Of a DNA stretch of 64,000 nt, positions 16,736 through 25,667 are shown one piece after another. This DNA comes from SZAS-18 sp038322235 (GTDB taxonomy: Bacteria; Verrucomicrobiota; Verrucomicrobiia; Chthoniobacterales; SZAS-18): assembly GCA_038322235.1 (NCBI GenBank), contig JBBQFQ010000003.1, forward strand, positions 185,947-249,946, read 5' to 3'. Both the position numbers and the translations under genes were made by a program. Each line of letters opens with the position of its first letter. Position 1 is the stretch's first letter. Below the pieces are notes generated by a model that worked only from the letters and a program-made list of their open reading frames with translations, had not been told where the DNA came from and searched no databases.

Positions 16736-17497
16736 GCACACTTTGAACCACCGACGCACGCTCAGGGTGTGCTCATGCACCCTTTTTTTCTGGAAAGCAG
16801 ATTCAAAGGGTGCGCCGCACGGTCCCCCGGCGCCGATTTTTCAGATCCGGAGTCTTCCGCGCAGACTCCCAACCTTCCGGGCACCCAAAAAAGTGTGCTC
16901 TCGCACCCTTTGGAGCGGCAACGCACCTTCGCGGTGAGCAAGCGCACGCCGAAAATCTGAAAAGCAGATCCGAAGGGTGCGGATGCTCACAAAAAGTGTC
17001 CTTCGGCTCACAAAAAACGGGGCATCCGACCTTTTTTTCTTGCCCAAGGCACACTTTGAACCGGCGCGGCACACGTCCCGACGAACTTTTTTCGCTCGGA
17101 GGGTGGAAAGCAGCAACCCCCGCCATCTCCGCACACTTTTTGGGGTCACGTGCACGCGTTGAACCAGAACGGCACACTTTTAGTGAGCGAGAGCACACTC
17201 CGAACCGATGCGGACACACTTTTCGGGTGCCGGCGCACGCTTTGAACCTGAGCAGCACGCTTTATGTGGGCGAGAGCAGACTCCGAACCGATGCGGGCAC
17301 ACTTTTTGGGTGCCAAAGCACGCTCTGAACCTGCCCAGCACACTTTAAGTTGGCGAGAACACACTCCGAACCGGTGCGGGCACACTTTTCGGGTGCCAAA
17401 GCACACTCGCAACCCGCCACGCCGACTTCGAGTGGGCGGAGGCCCCCGCCGCACCTGCACGCCCACCCTTGAGGGGTGGAGGCGCACGCGTCGAATC
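16736..17497. repeat. Phased array of about 36 GCAC-headed units at 20.8-bp spacing
   Basis: A GCAC word (or a one-base variant: GCAG, GCTCAC, ACAC) starts at 16736, 16756, 16777, 16797, 16817, 16841, 16861, 16881, 16903, 16923, 16944, 16964, 16985, 17006, 17028, 17049, 17069, 17110, 17131, 17152, 17172, 17193, 17214, 17235, 17255, 17276, 17297, 17318, 17338, 17359, 17380, 17401, 17421, 17442, 17463 and 17484. The mean step is 748/36 = 20.8 bp with one site missing (about 17090). The units come in four flavours: GCACACTTTTTGGGTGC, GCACGCTTTGAACC, GCACACTTTAAGTGGGCGAG and GCACACTCCGAACCGATGCGG. From 17127 these four form an 83-bp higher-order repeat (starts 17127, 17210, 17293, 17376). Because 83 is not a multiple of 3, a coding role is unlikely. 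It fills the gap between the two divergent propeller genes. Confidence 0.9.
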
Positions 17498-17683
17498 GGC
17501 TGGGAATCTAACGCAATGAAAGCGCCAGCCGGGCCGCTTTCGTTCCTGTCCCGCATCGGCGAGCGAAACTTCGGGATTCCGAAGGCGTAGGTCTCCATGC
17601 AAGGAGCCGGTTGCCTCCGGATCGCGCTCCCGCGTCGGAATACCTCCGTCCGTCGCCTGTTCGGCGGGCCAACTCCCCTCTTT

Positions 17684-20467
17684 ATGAAAACTCGCGTCCT
17701 CCTGTTCGCGGTGCTGCTCGCCGCCACCACCGCCCACGCGCAGGTTCCCCAGATCATCAACTACCAGGGCCGCGTCGCAGTCAGTGGCTCGAACTTTAGC
17801 GGCCCAGGCGCGTTCAAGTTCGCCCTCGTCAATGGATCGGGGACGGCGACCTATTGGAGCAACGATGGGACATCGGTCGCCGGGAGCGTCCCGACGCAAG
17901 CGGTGAGCGTGACGGTGGCGAACGGACTCTACAGCGTCCTCCTCGGCGACACCGCGATCATGACCGCGATCCCGAACGCGGTTTTCAATAACACCGACGT
18001 CCGTCTCCGCGTCTGGTTCAATGACGGGACGAATGGGGTCCAGCAGCTCACCCCGGATCAACGCATCGCCGCGGTCGGCTTCGCCGTGATGGCGGCGAAT
18101 GTACCGGATGGGGCGATCACGACGGCGAAGATCGCGACGGGAGCGGTCACGGGATCGCAGCTCGCGACCGGTGCGGTGGGGACCACGCAACTCGCGACGG
18201 GCGCCGCCGCGGCCAACCTGGCGGCGAGCGGACAAAGCGGGGTCGCGAGCGGCGGCATTGTCTTCTCGGCCGCCCAGAACCCGGCGCTCGTCGCCGCGGG
18301 ATATGTGAATATCGGTACGATGACCGCGGTCGATGGCTGGCAGCAGCGCATCACGACCGCGCCGCCCGCCAGCGGGCGGTTTCAAGTGACCGGCGTCTGG
18401 ACCGGATCCGAAATGATCGTCTGGGGCGGCTGGACGCTCGCCGGCCAGGTCTATTTCAACGACGGCTCCCGCTACAATCCGGTCTCGAACAGCTGGACCG
18501 CGCTTCCCGCGACTGGTGCGCCCGCCGCTCGACGCGGCCACACCGCGGTGTGGACGGGAACGGAAATGCTGGTGTGGGGCGGGAGCGCCGGCAGCCCCTT
18601 CGGAGACGGCGCCCGCTACAGTCCGATTTCCAACGCCTGGACCACGCTGAACGCAACCGGTGCCCCCGCCGCGCGCTCGTTCCACACGGCCGTCTGGACC
18701 GGTGGCGAAATGATCATCTGGGGTGGCGCCGGCGCGGCGGTCAACCTGGCCGACGGGGCGCGCTTCAATCCCAGCGCGAACGGAAACGCCGGCGTCTGGA
18801 CCGGCCTTCCGGCGACGAATGCCCCGTCCGCCCGCGCGTCTCACACCGCGGTCTGGACCGGATCCGAAATGATCATCTGGGGCGGCAGCGGCGCCGCCGA
18901 ACTCGGCGATGGCGCCCGCTACAATCTGTCCGCGAACTCCTGGACCACGCTGCCCCTACCGAACGCGCCCAGCGCCCGCTATTACCACACCGCCGTCTGG
19001 ACCGGCAGCCAGATGATCGTCTGGGGCGGCACCACGAATGCGAGCGCCTTTTTCAACGACGGTGCGCGCTACAACCCCGCGGCCGATGCATGGGCGCCGA
19101 TGAGCGCCGTCAACGCGCCGAGCGGGCGCGGCCAGCAGCTCGCCGTCTGGAGCGGAAGCGTCATGGTGATCTGGGGTGGCCTCTTCAACTCCACCGCCCT
19201 GGCGAACGGCGGCCGGTACGATCCCGCGAGCGACGCGTGGAGCGCCCTCAGTGCGAACGGCGCCCCGAGTGCGCGCTACGGGAGTGCCGCGATCTGGAGC
19301 GGCACGGAAATGATGCTTTGGAGCGGGATCACCAGCGTCTCGGTGTATCCGACAAACGGAGCGCGCTATAACCCGCAGAGCGATGTCTGGACGCAGATGG
19401 CCGCGGCCTCGCCCGCGGCGCGGATCAGCCACTCCGCCGTCTGGACGGGGAGCGAAATGCTCGTCTGGGGCGGCGGCGCGAACAGCACGATTCTCGGCGA
19501 CGGCGGACGCTTCAACCCCACGCTGAACGCCTGGTCCCAGATGCCCGCCGCGGGAGCTCCCTCCGCCCGGCGCGATCACGCGACCGTCTGGACCGGGACG
19601 GAGATGATCGTCTTCGGCGGCTTCGCGGGCGCTTCGACGTACCTGAATGACCTCGGCCGTTTCTCCCCTACGACCCAGTCCTGGAATCCCGCCGTTCCCA
19701 CCGGCACTCCGCCCTCCGTGCGCACTCTCGCCTCCGCGGTGTGGACCGGCACGGAGATGATCGTTTGGGGAGGCAATGCCGGTGTTGGCGCGATTCGCGG
19801 CGACGGAGCGCGTTTCAATCCCACGAGCAACGCCTGGACGGCGGTGGGCGTGACGGGCGGCCCGCCGAGCGCCCGCTACTCGCACAGCGCCGTCTGGACG
19901 GGCAGCGAGATGTTGATCTGGGGTGGCAACACGGGCGGAAGTGCGACGAACACGGGCGGACGCTACACGCCGGGGACCGACACTTGGGTCGCGATGGCGC
20001 TGACGGGGACTCCGCCCAGCGCCCGATTTTATCACACCGCGGTCTGGACCGGCAGCTCGATGCTGATCTGGGGTGGAAGCCCCAGCGGGTATTCCAGCGG
20101 TCTGCTCGGTGACGGCGCGGCGTTCACGCCGGGCGCGGGCACGGCGTGGGTGGCGCTCCCTTCGGCGAATGCACCCACCGGCCGGGCCGGACAGAGCGGC
20201 GTCTGGACCGGATCCGAGATGATCATCTGGGGTGGCTTCGCGCTGCCCACCAGTACGCTCGCGAGCGATGGCGGCCGCTTCAATGTCGCGAACCAGACTT
20301 GGGCCGCGCTCAACGTGAGCAGTCCGCCCACCCCTCGCTACGTGCACAGCGCCGTCTGGACGGGCAGCGAAATGCTCATTTTTGGTGGGAGCGGTCCCAC
20401 GTTCCCGTTTGGCGATACGTGGAGCTATTCGTTGCCGAAGACGCTGATCATTTATCAGCGGCCGTAG
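17684..20467 (+). CDS. Large secreted Kelch-repeat protein
   Basis: ATG 17684 is chosen because it gives a clean signal peptide (MKTRVLLFAVLLAATTAHA) and 927 residues. The first 200 residues hold a domain with PQIINYQGRVAVSG...FKFALVNGSGTATYWSND, often found at the N-terminus of surface proteins in this group, followed by a short Gly/Thr/Ala-rich repeat (TGAVTGSQLATGAVGTTQLA) like phage or tail-fibre linkers. From about 230 to the end there are about 13 Kelch motifs of 45-50 residues (HTAVWTGSEMIVWGG ... GARYNP ... W), enough for two propellers. There is no C-terminal anchor, so it is probably released or bound through partners. Divergent from the delta-60 gene across the phased array. Confidence 0.88.
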   Translation: MKTRVLLFAVLLAATTAHAQVPQIINYQGRVAVSGSNFSGPGAFKFALVNGSGTATYWSNDGTSVAGSVPTQAVSVTVANGLYSVLLGDTAIMTAIPNAVFNNTDVRLRVWFNDGTNGVQQLTPDQRIAAVGFAVMAANVPDGAITTAKIATGAVTGSQLATGAVGTTQLATGAAAANLAASGQSGVASGGIVFSAAQNPALVAAGYVNIGTMTAVDGWQQRITTAPPASGRFQVTGVWTGSEMIVWGGWTLAGQVYFNDGSRYNPVSNSWTALPATGAPAARRGHTAVWTGTEMLVWGGSAGSPFGDGARYSPISNAWTTLNATGAPAARSFHTAVWTGGEMIIWGGAGAAVNLADGARFNPSANGNAGVWTGLPATNAPSARASHTAVWTGSEMIIWGGSGAAELGDGARYNLSANSWTTLPLPNAPSARYYHTAVWTGSQMIVWGGTTNASAFFNDGARYNPAADAWAPMSAVNAPSGRGQQLAVWSGSVMVIWGGLFNSTALANGGRYDPASDAWSALSANGAPSARYGSAAIWSGTEMMLWSGITSVSVYPTNGARYNPQSDVWTQMAAASPAARISHSAVWTGSEMLVWGGGANSTILGDGGRFNPTLNAWSQMPAAGAPSARRDHATVWTGTEMIVFGGFAGASTYLNDLGRFSPTTQSWNPAVPTGTPPSVRTLASAVWTGTEMIVWGGNAGVGAIRGDGARFNPTSNAWTAVGVTGGPPSARYSHSAVWTGSEMLIWGGNTGGSATNTGGRYTPGTDTWVAMALTGTPPSARFYHTAVWTGSSMLIWGGSPSGYSSGLLGDGAAFTPGAGTAWVALPSANAPTGRAGQSGVWTGSEMIIWGGFALPTSTLASDGGRFNVANQTWAALNVSSPPTPRYVHSAVWTGSEMLIFGGSGPTFPFGDTWSYSLPKTLIIYQRP

Positions 20468-20536
20468 CGTTGGATCGCGCCCAGCCCGCGCGCGACGTCG
20501 CCAGCGTGGCGGGATTGAAGCCAGCGGTGACGTGAC

Positions 20537-20759
20537 GCGGTTCCGCAAGCGCGATTCGGTGATCTGGAGTGCGGCTGCCCTCTGCCGCTTTCTGGGGAGC
20601 CGGGTGCGGCCAGCCCGCCAGATGTCCAAGGCAGCGCGAGGGTGCAGCCCGCTGCCTTGCTCGTGGTCAGCGTGAGCCAATCGTCGCCCACCAACGCGGC
20701 TGAGGGCTGCCGCACTCCAAACGTGAAAATCGTCTGAGGCGGTTCCGCAACGCGACTCA
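20537..20759. repeat. Nested palindromic repeat element with flanking direct repeats
   Basis: Three layers are visible. (1) Outer direct repeats: GCGGTTCCGCAAGCGCGATT at 20537-20556 and GCGGTTCCGCAACGCGACTC at 20739-20758. (2) An inverted pair: the 25-bp arm at 20564-20588 (CTGGAGTGCGGCTGCCCTCT...) matches the reverse complement of 20696-20719 with a few mismatches. (3) An inner hairpin: AAGGCAGCG at 20629-20637 with CGCTGCCTT at 20650-20658. This looks like a miniature, non-coding mobile or REP-like element inserted between the convergent Kelch and fadJ-like genes. No transposase is present. Confidence 0.7.
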
Positions 20760-22880
20760 GAGGGTCCCGCCCTGCGCCGCTTCGCGCAGGCGGGCGGGCG
20801 GTGTGAAGCGCGGGCCGTAGCGGGACGCGAGTTCCTCGGCCCGCGCGACGGCGGCCGGGAGACCGTATTGGATGAGATACTGCACGGCCCCGCCGGTCCA
20901 CGGCGGGAAGCCGATGCCAAAGATGGAGCCGATGTTCGCGTCGCGGTGGCTTTCGAGCACGCCCTCATCGAGACAGCGGATCGTTTCCAACGCCTGGACG
21001 AAGAGCAGGCGCTCGATGCGGTCGCGCTCAGGAATCTCGACGGCGGGATTTCGCCACGCGCTCAACCCCGCCCAGAGATGCTTCTCTCCGGCCGCCGGGT
21101 AGTCATAGAACCCGGCGCCCGCAGTCTTCCCGGCGCGCTTGAATTCCTCCAGCATGCGCCGCAAGACGGGCTCGGAAATCGGCGGCTTCCATTCGCGGCC
21201 TTCCGCCTCCGTATCGCGCTTCGTCTGATCCGCGATGTGCGCGATGAGGCTCAGGCTCACCTCATCCGCCACGACGAGAGGCCCGACCGGCATGCCCGCC
21301 TTCAAGGCGGCCATCTCGATCGCCGCGGGAGCTTCGCCCTCGAGCAGCATCGCGATCCCCTCATTCACAAAGGTGGAGAACACGCGGCTCGTAAAGAAAC
21401 CGCGGCTGTCGTTCACGACGATCGGGAGCTTCCCGATCTGGAGCACGAAATCGAAGGCGCGGGCGAGCGTCTCCGGGCTCGTTTCGCGACCTTTGATGAT
21501 CTCGACCAGCTGCATCTTGTGCACGGGCGAAAAGAAATGGAGCCCGATGAAACGACTGCGGTCTTGCGCAGCCTGGGCCAGCCCGGTGATCGGGAGCGTC
21601 GACGTATTCGAGGCGAGCACGCCGCCGGGCGCGAGGAACGTTTCCGCCTCGGCCGTGACTTTCGCCTTCAGTTCCCGATTCTCGAAGACCGCCTCGATGA
21701 TGAGATCGCAGCCGGCGAAATCCGCGGCCTTCGCGGTCGGCTGAATCAGCGCGAGCGTCGCCGCTTTGGCGTCGTCGCTCAAGCCGCGGCGTTTCGCGAG
21801 AAGCGCTTGGGTGTGCGCCTTGCCTTTCTCCGCCGCCTCCAGCGTCACGTCCTTCAGAACCACGGGCAGCCGGCGGCTCGCGCAGGCGTGGGCGATTCCC
21901 GCACCCATCATCCCCGCCCCGATCACCCCCACCCGCGTGGCCTTCCACGGGGCAAAGCCGGCGGGCCGACTCGAGCCGGCCTTGATCTCGTTGAGCTGAA
22001 ACCAAAACGCGCCGATCATGTTCTTCGCCACCTGACCCGTCGCGATCTGCGTGAAATAGCGGGACTCGATCCGCAGCGCGGTGTCGGTATCGACCTGCGC
22101 GCCCTCGACCGCCGCCGCGAGAATCGCTTCGGGAGCGGGGAAGCAGCCGCGCGTTTTCGCCCGGATCATCGCCGGGGCGATCGCGAGCATCTGGGCGATC
22201 TTCGGATGCGTGGGTCCGCCGCCGGGAAACTTGAAGCCTTCCTGGTCCCACGGCTGCTTCGCCCCGGGATTCGCCAGAATCCAGGCGCGGGCTTTGGCTG
22301 TGAGTTCGTCCGCCGTCTCCGCGAGATCGTGAATCAGACCGAGCTTCCGACCTTCCGCAGCGTTGAACTGCTTGCCTTCGATGAGGTATTCAAAGGCGCC
22401 CTCGAGTCCGAGGAGTCGCGTCATCCGGACGATCCCGCCGCCGCCGGGGAGCAGGCCCAGCGTGACTTCGGGCAGGCCGAGCATCAGCTTCGGATCATTG
22501 AGCGCGATCCGATGGTGGCAGATCAAGGCCATCTCCCAGCCACCACCGAGCGCGGCGCCGTTGATTGCCGCGACCACGGGCTTCCCGAGTTTTTCGAGCC
22601 GGCGCATCGAGCCCTTGAATTTCTCCACCACGGCGAAGAACGCGGCCGCGTCTTCGCGCCGGACCGCGAGGAGTTCGTGGAGATCGCCGCCCGCGAAGAA
22701 GGACTTCTTTGCCGAGGCGAGGATTACGCCCTTCAGCGCGGTCTCCGCCTCGAGCTGCGCGACCGCCTCCGCGAGATCATCGCGGAAGGCGGCGTTCATG
22801 GTGTTCGCCGCCTGGCCGGCGGAGTCCATTCGGAGCGTGACGATGTCGTCCGCGTCCTTGGGATATTGAATGCCGCTCAT
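20757..22880 (-). CDS. fadJ: Bifunctional enoyl-CoA hydratase / 3-hydroxyacyl-CoA dehydrogenase (FadJ/FadB-like)
   Basis: Start at ATG 22878-22880 (MSGIQYPKDADD), 707 residues, close to the usual 710-730. Residues 1-190 are a crotonase domain: FFAGGDL oxyanion loop, NGAALGGGWEMAL, and LPEVTLGLLPGGGG with the catalytic Glu positions. At about 310 the NAD-binding dehydrogenase starts (VGVIGAGMMGAGIAHACA), with ASNTSTLPIT, FIGLHFFSPVHKMQLVEII and the catalytic His in HFFSP; the paired C-terminal domains end in GFPPWTGG. It performs steps two and three of beta-oxidation. The thiolase gene lies 25 bp upstream on the same strand, forming an operon in the order thiolase then fadJ. Confidence 0.93.
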   Translation of the reverse strand: MSGIQYPKDADDIVTLRMDSAGQAANTMNAAFRDDLAEAVAQLEAETALKGVILASAKKSFFAGGDLHELLAVRREDAAAFFAVVEKFKGSMRRLEKLGKPVVAAINGAALGGGWEMALICHHRIALNDPKLMLGLPEVTLGLLPGGGGIVRMTRLLGLEGAFEYLIEGKQFNAAEGRKLGLIHDLAETADELTAKARAWILANPGAKQPWDQEGFKFPGGGPTHPKIAQMLAIAPAMIRAKTRGCFPAPEAILAAAVEGAQVDTDTALRIESRYFTQIATGQVAKNMIGAFWFQLNEIKAGSSRPAGFAPWKATRVGVIGAGMMGAGIAHACASRRLPVVLKDVTLEAAEKGKAHTQALLAKRRGLSDDAKAATLALIQPTAKAADFAGCDLIIEAVFENRELKAKVTAEAETFLAPGGVLASNTSTLPITGLAQAAQDRSRFIGLHFFSPVHKMQLVEIIKGRETSPETLARAFDFVLQIGKLPIVVNDSRGFFTSRVFSTFVNEGIAMLLEGEAPAAIEMAALKAGMPVGPLVVADEVSLSLIAHIADQTKRDTEAEGREWKPPISEPVLRRMLEEFKRAGKTAGAGFYDYPAAGEKHLWAGLSAWRNPAVEIPERDRIERLLFVQALETIRCLDEGVLESHRDANIGSIFGIGFPPWTGGAVQYLIQYGLPAAVARAEELASRYGPRFTPPARLREAAQGGTL

Positions 22881-22905
22881 GGGAAAGGAGGAAGGGGGAA
22901 TGGGG

Positions 22906-24114
22906 TCAGGAAACGCGCTCGATGATGGTGGCGATGCCCATGCCGCCGCCGATGCAGAGGGTGGCGAGGCCGTAGCGCAGCTCGCGGCGCTCGAGTTCAT
23001 CGAGGAGCGTGCCGAGGATCATCGCGCCCGTGGCACCGAGCGGGTGCCCGAGGGCGATCGCGCCGCCGTTCACATTCACCTTTTCGGCGGGGACGTTCAG
23101 TTCGCGGAGATAACGCAGCACCACCGCGGCAAAGGCTTCATTCACCTCGAAGAGATCGATGTCGTCGAGCGTCAGGCCGGCCTTGGCGAGCGCCTTGCGG
23201 GTCGCCGGCATCGGGCCGGTGAGCATGATCGTCGGATCGCTTCCCGTCAGCGCCGTGGCGACGATGCGCGCCCGCGGGCGCAGACCGAGCGCGCGACCCT
23301 TCGCTTCCGAGCCGATCAAAAGCAGCGCCGCGCCATCGACGATCCCCGAGGAATTCCCCGCGTGGTGAACGTGCCGGATGCGCTCGACCTGCGGATAGCG
23401 CTGGAGCGCCACGGAATCGAAGCCCATCTGCCCCATCGTCTCGAAACTGGGGGAGAGGCGCGCGAGGGCTTCGAGGGTCGTGCCCGGGCGGATGAATTCG
23501 TCTTCGACGAGGATCGGGATGCCGTTGCGATCCCGCACCGGGATGATCGATTTTGCGTAATGCCCCGCCGCGCGCGCCGCGGCCGCCTTCTGTTGCGAAC
23601 CGACGGCGTACGCATCCACGTCGGCGCGGGCGAGACCGTCGAGGGTCGCGATGAGATCCGCGCCGATTCCCTGCGGCACGAAGTGGGTCCCGAAATTCGT
23701 TTCCGGGTCGAGCGCCCACGGGCCGCCATCGGTGGACATCGGCACGCGGGACATCGATTCCACGCCGCCGGCGACGACGAGGTCCTCCCAATCCGATCGT
23801 ACCTTCATCGCCGCGAGGTTCACCGCTTCGAGGCCCGAGGCGCAGAAGCGATTGATCTGCACGCCCGCCACGCGCCAGTCCCAACCGGCGGCGACCGCCG
23901 CCGTCTTCGCGATGCAACTGCCCTGATCGCCGATGGGCGTGACGCAGCCGATCACGAGGTCCTCCACTTCGCCCGTATCGAAGTGGTTTCGAGTCTGCAG
24001 CTCATGGAGCAGTCCGGTCAGCAGGGTGATCGGTTTGACCTCATACATCGTGCCGTCCTTGCGCCCGCGTCCGCGGGGGGTCCGAATCGCGTCGAAAATG
24101 AATGCTTCAGCCAT
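22906..24114 (-). CDS. fadA: Acetyl-CoA C-acyltransferase (thiolase, FadA/FadI-like)
   Basis: 402 residues, complete. The active-site Cys is in NRFCASGLEAVNLAAM, the catalytic His in NGGAIALGHPLGATGA, and the second Cys in LCIGGGMGIA, all in the correct order. The N-terminal FIFDAIRTPRGRGR is the usual thiolase start. It cleaves 3-ketoacyl-CoA with CoA to acetyl-CoA and a shortened acyl-CoA, completing the cycle begun by acyl-CoA dehydrogenase and FadJ. The loop RGRGRKDGTMYEVKPITLL and the length agree with the trifunctional-partner type rather than the biosynthetic type. The fadJ-like gene follows after 25 bp; they are almost certainly co-transcribed. Confidence 0.94.
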   Translation of the reverse strand: MAEAFIFDAIRTPRGRGRKDGTMYEVKPITLLTGLLHELQTRNHFDTGEVEDLVIGCVTPIGDQGSCIAKTAAVAAGWDWRVAGVQINRFCASGLEAVNLAAMKVRSDWEDLVVAGGVESMSRVPMSTDGGPWALDPETNFGTHFVPQGIGADLIATLDGLARADVDAYAVGSQQKAAAARAAGHYAKSIIPVRDRNGIPILVEDEFIRPGTTLEALARLSPSFETMGQMGFDSVALQRYPQVERIRHVHHAGNSSGIVDGAALLLIGSEAKGRALGLRPRARIVATALTGSDPTIMLTGPMPATRKALAKAGLTLDDIDLFEVNEAFAAVVLRYLRELNVPAEKVNVNGGAIALGHPLGATGAMILGTLLDELERRELRYGLATLCIGGGMGIATIIERVS

Positions 24115-24338
24115 GGGGGATTTTCCGGGGGTGGAGACGAAGCGTAGAGCGGAGCGGCGTCGAGGGAAACGGCGCGCGCGAAATTTCCGGGGATTCTCGC
24201 TCGGGCCACCCTCCGCGCGGTGCGACTTCCACTCATAGGGTCCACGGCTGGCGCAACGCGAGTCGACGACGAAGCTCTTCTCCGCTTCCTTGTCGAAGAC
24301 GGCGGGCGGAGACTCTTTCCGCTCTGTCTCCCCGTTGA

Positions 24339-24821
24339 ATGAAGCCTCTTTCCCCCTCCCTCTTGGATCGCCGGCGCTCGCGCGGATTCACGCTGTTCGA
24401 AAAGATCATGCTCGTCATCGCGATCACGACGTTGGTCATGACTTCGGGCTCGTATTTCGTCTCTGATGGCGTCCGGATGTCGCGACGTCCTCGAGTCGCC
24501 TTGGATCTCTCGTACCTGACGACCGCTTTGGAAGCCTACAAATTGCAAAACGGCTCCTACCCATCCACGCAGCAAGGCCTCGCCGCGCTCGCGACAGCAC
24601 CAACCGGCGAGCCGAAGCCGCAGCGCTGGACCCCGACGCTCGACAAGGTCGTGAAGGACCCGTGGGGGCGCGATTACATCTACGTTCGGCCGGGGAAGAA
24701 AAATCCACGGACGTACGACCTGATTTCGAAGGGCGAAGACGGGATCGAAGGCACCGCGGACGACCTCGGGAATTGGGACCGATCCTTGACCACGGAATCG
24801 GAGCAGCGGAGTCGTCCTTGA
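24339..24821 (+). CDS. GspG-like pseudopilin, divergent copy
   Basis: 160 residues. A basic leader (MKPLSPSLLDRRRSRG) ends at the prepilin peptidase site G-FTLFE, with Glu at mature position 5. The helix then reads KIMLVIAITTLVMTSGSYF: an extra Lys follows Glu5 and the helix is less hydrophobic than in the second copy, so membrane insertion may be impaired. The C-terminal half carries the GspG core YPSTQQGLAAL, DPWGRDYIYVRPGK and the Ca-binding loop SKGEDGIEGTADDLGNW. The tail RSLTTESEQRSRP arose because a small insertion removed the stop seen in the copy at 25668. No other type II secretion genes lie nearby. Confidence 0.85.
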   Translation: MKPLSPSLLDRRRSRGFTLFEKIMLVIAITTLVMTSGSYFVSDGVRMSRRPRVALDLSYLTTALEAYKLQNGSYPSTQQGLAALATAPTGEPKPQRWTPTLDKVVKDPWGRDYIYVRPGKKNPRTYDLISKGEDGIEGTADDLGNWDRSLTTESEQRSRP

Positions 24822-24908
24822 AGTGACCCGATTGCGCAGCGACGAACTTCCTCGCGACGCACCGCATTCTCGCTTGGCTCCAGCTCTCCGGCATGCTCGC
24901 GTCGTCCC

Positions 24909-25544
24909 GTGCCAAACCCGCCCCGTTTCGAAGCAATTGCGTTCGATCTGCTCACGGCCCTGATCGACAGCTGGTCCCTGTGGATCGCGGTGGCGGACGA
25001 CGAGGGGTTGGGGCGGCGGTGGCGGAGCGCGTCGCTGGTGAGAGTCACCACCGCCGGAACGTACCGGCCTTACGAGGATATCGTTCACGAGGCCACGGCT
25101 GAAGTCGGGCTTCCCCGCGCGAAGGCGGAGGAACTGCTCGCCCGGTGGACGGAGCTGCAGCCGTGGCCGGAGGCGCCGGAGGTCCTGCGGAACCTGAGCG
25201 TCCGCCGTCTTGCGATCATCACGAATTGCTCGCAGCGCCTCGCTGAATCCGCCGCGGCCGCCACCGGTGGGAAGTTCGAGGTCATCATGAGCGCGGAGCG
25301 CGCGGGTTGCTACAAGACGGCGCCAGAGGCCTATCGCGCCGGGTTGGCAGCGCTCGGCCTGCCGCCCGAGCGGGTGCTCTTCGTGGCCGGATCGCCGCAT
25401 GACGTTCCCGGCGCGGGAGCGGTGGGAATGCCGGTCTATTGGTCGAACCGCGCCCGGCTACCGGTTCCCGCAGGCGCCCCGGCGCCTCTCGTCAATGCGA
25501 CGGACCTGCGCGCGCTTCCCAGCGTCGTGATCGGCGATCAGTGA
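24909..25544 (+). CDS. HAD-superfamily hydrolase (2-haloacid dehalogenase-like)
   Basis: 211 residues starting with GTG 24909. HAD motif I is FDLLTALID with the nucleophilic Asp13; the second Asp of phosphatase-type HADs is absent, as in L-2-haloacid dehalogenases. Motif II is IITNCSQ, the motif III lysine lies in CYKTAPEAY, and motif IV is FVAGSPHDVPGAGAVGM. Subclass IA cap of about 70 residues. It could hydrolyse a halogenated or phosphorylated small acid. It sits between the two GspG copies, so it was either there before the duplication or was carried along with it. Function relative to the pseudopilins is unlikely. Confidence 0.8.
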   Translation: MPNPPRFEAIAFDLLTALIDSWSLWIAVADDEGLGRRWRSASLVRVTTAGTYRPYEDIVHEATAEVGLPRAKAEELLARWTELQPWPEAPEVLRNLSVRRLAIITNCSQRLAESAAAATGGKFEVIMSAERAGCYKTAPEAYRAGLAALGLPPERVLFVAGSPHDVPGAGAVGMPVYWSNRARLPVPAGAPAPLVNATDLRALPSVVIGDQ

Positions 25545-25667
25545 TCCATCGTGGGAGGCAGCGCTTGGTGCTCACGCCGACTCCGCCGAAAGTTCCCGGA
25601 TGCGCCGCGCTTTTCCGCTTCCCGGCGCGAGACGGCGGGCGCAGACTGCCTTCGTTCCACCTCCCTC

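Noticed and set aside
16810..17328. Open reading frames of 150-200 codons on both strands inside the phased array
   Set aside because: A 21-bp period gives 7-codon repeats that keep frames open by chance. The 83-bp higher-order unit breaks frame, the residues are Cys/Arg/His-rich with no fold, and no start signal is seen.
16736..17497. CRISPR array
   Set aside because: Units are contiguous and degenerate, with no constant repeat separated by unique spacers, and no cas genes are present.
18956..20968. 670-codon open frame on the minus strand
   Set aside because: It is antisense to the Kelch gene, where GC-rich codon structure and repeats keep the opposite frame open. The translation is Arg/Ala/Pro-rich and repeats in step with the Kelch units.
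20868..22925. 685-codon open frame on the plus strand
   Set aside because: Antisense shadow of the fadJ-like gene; no domain recognisable.
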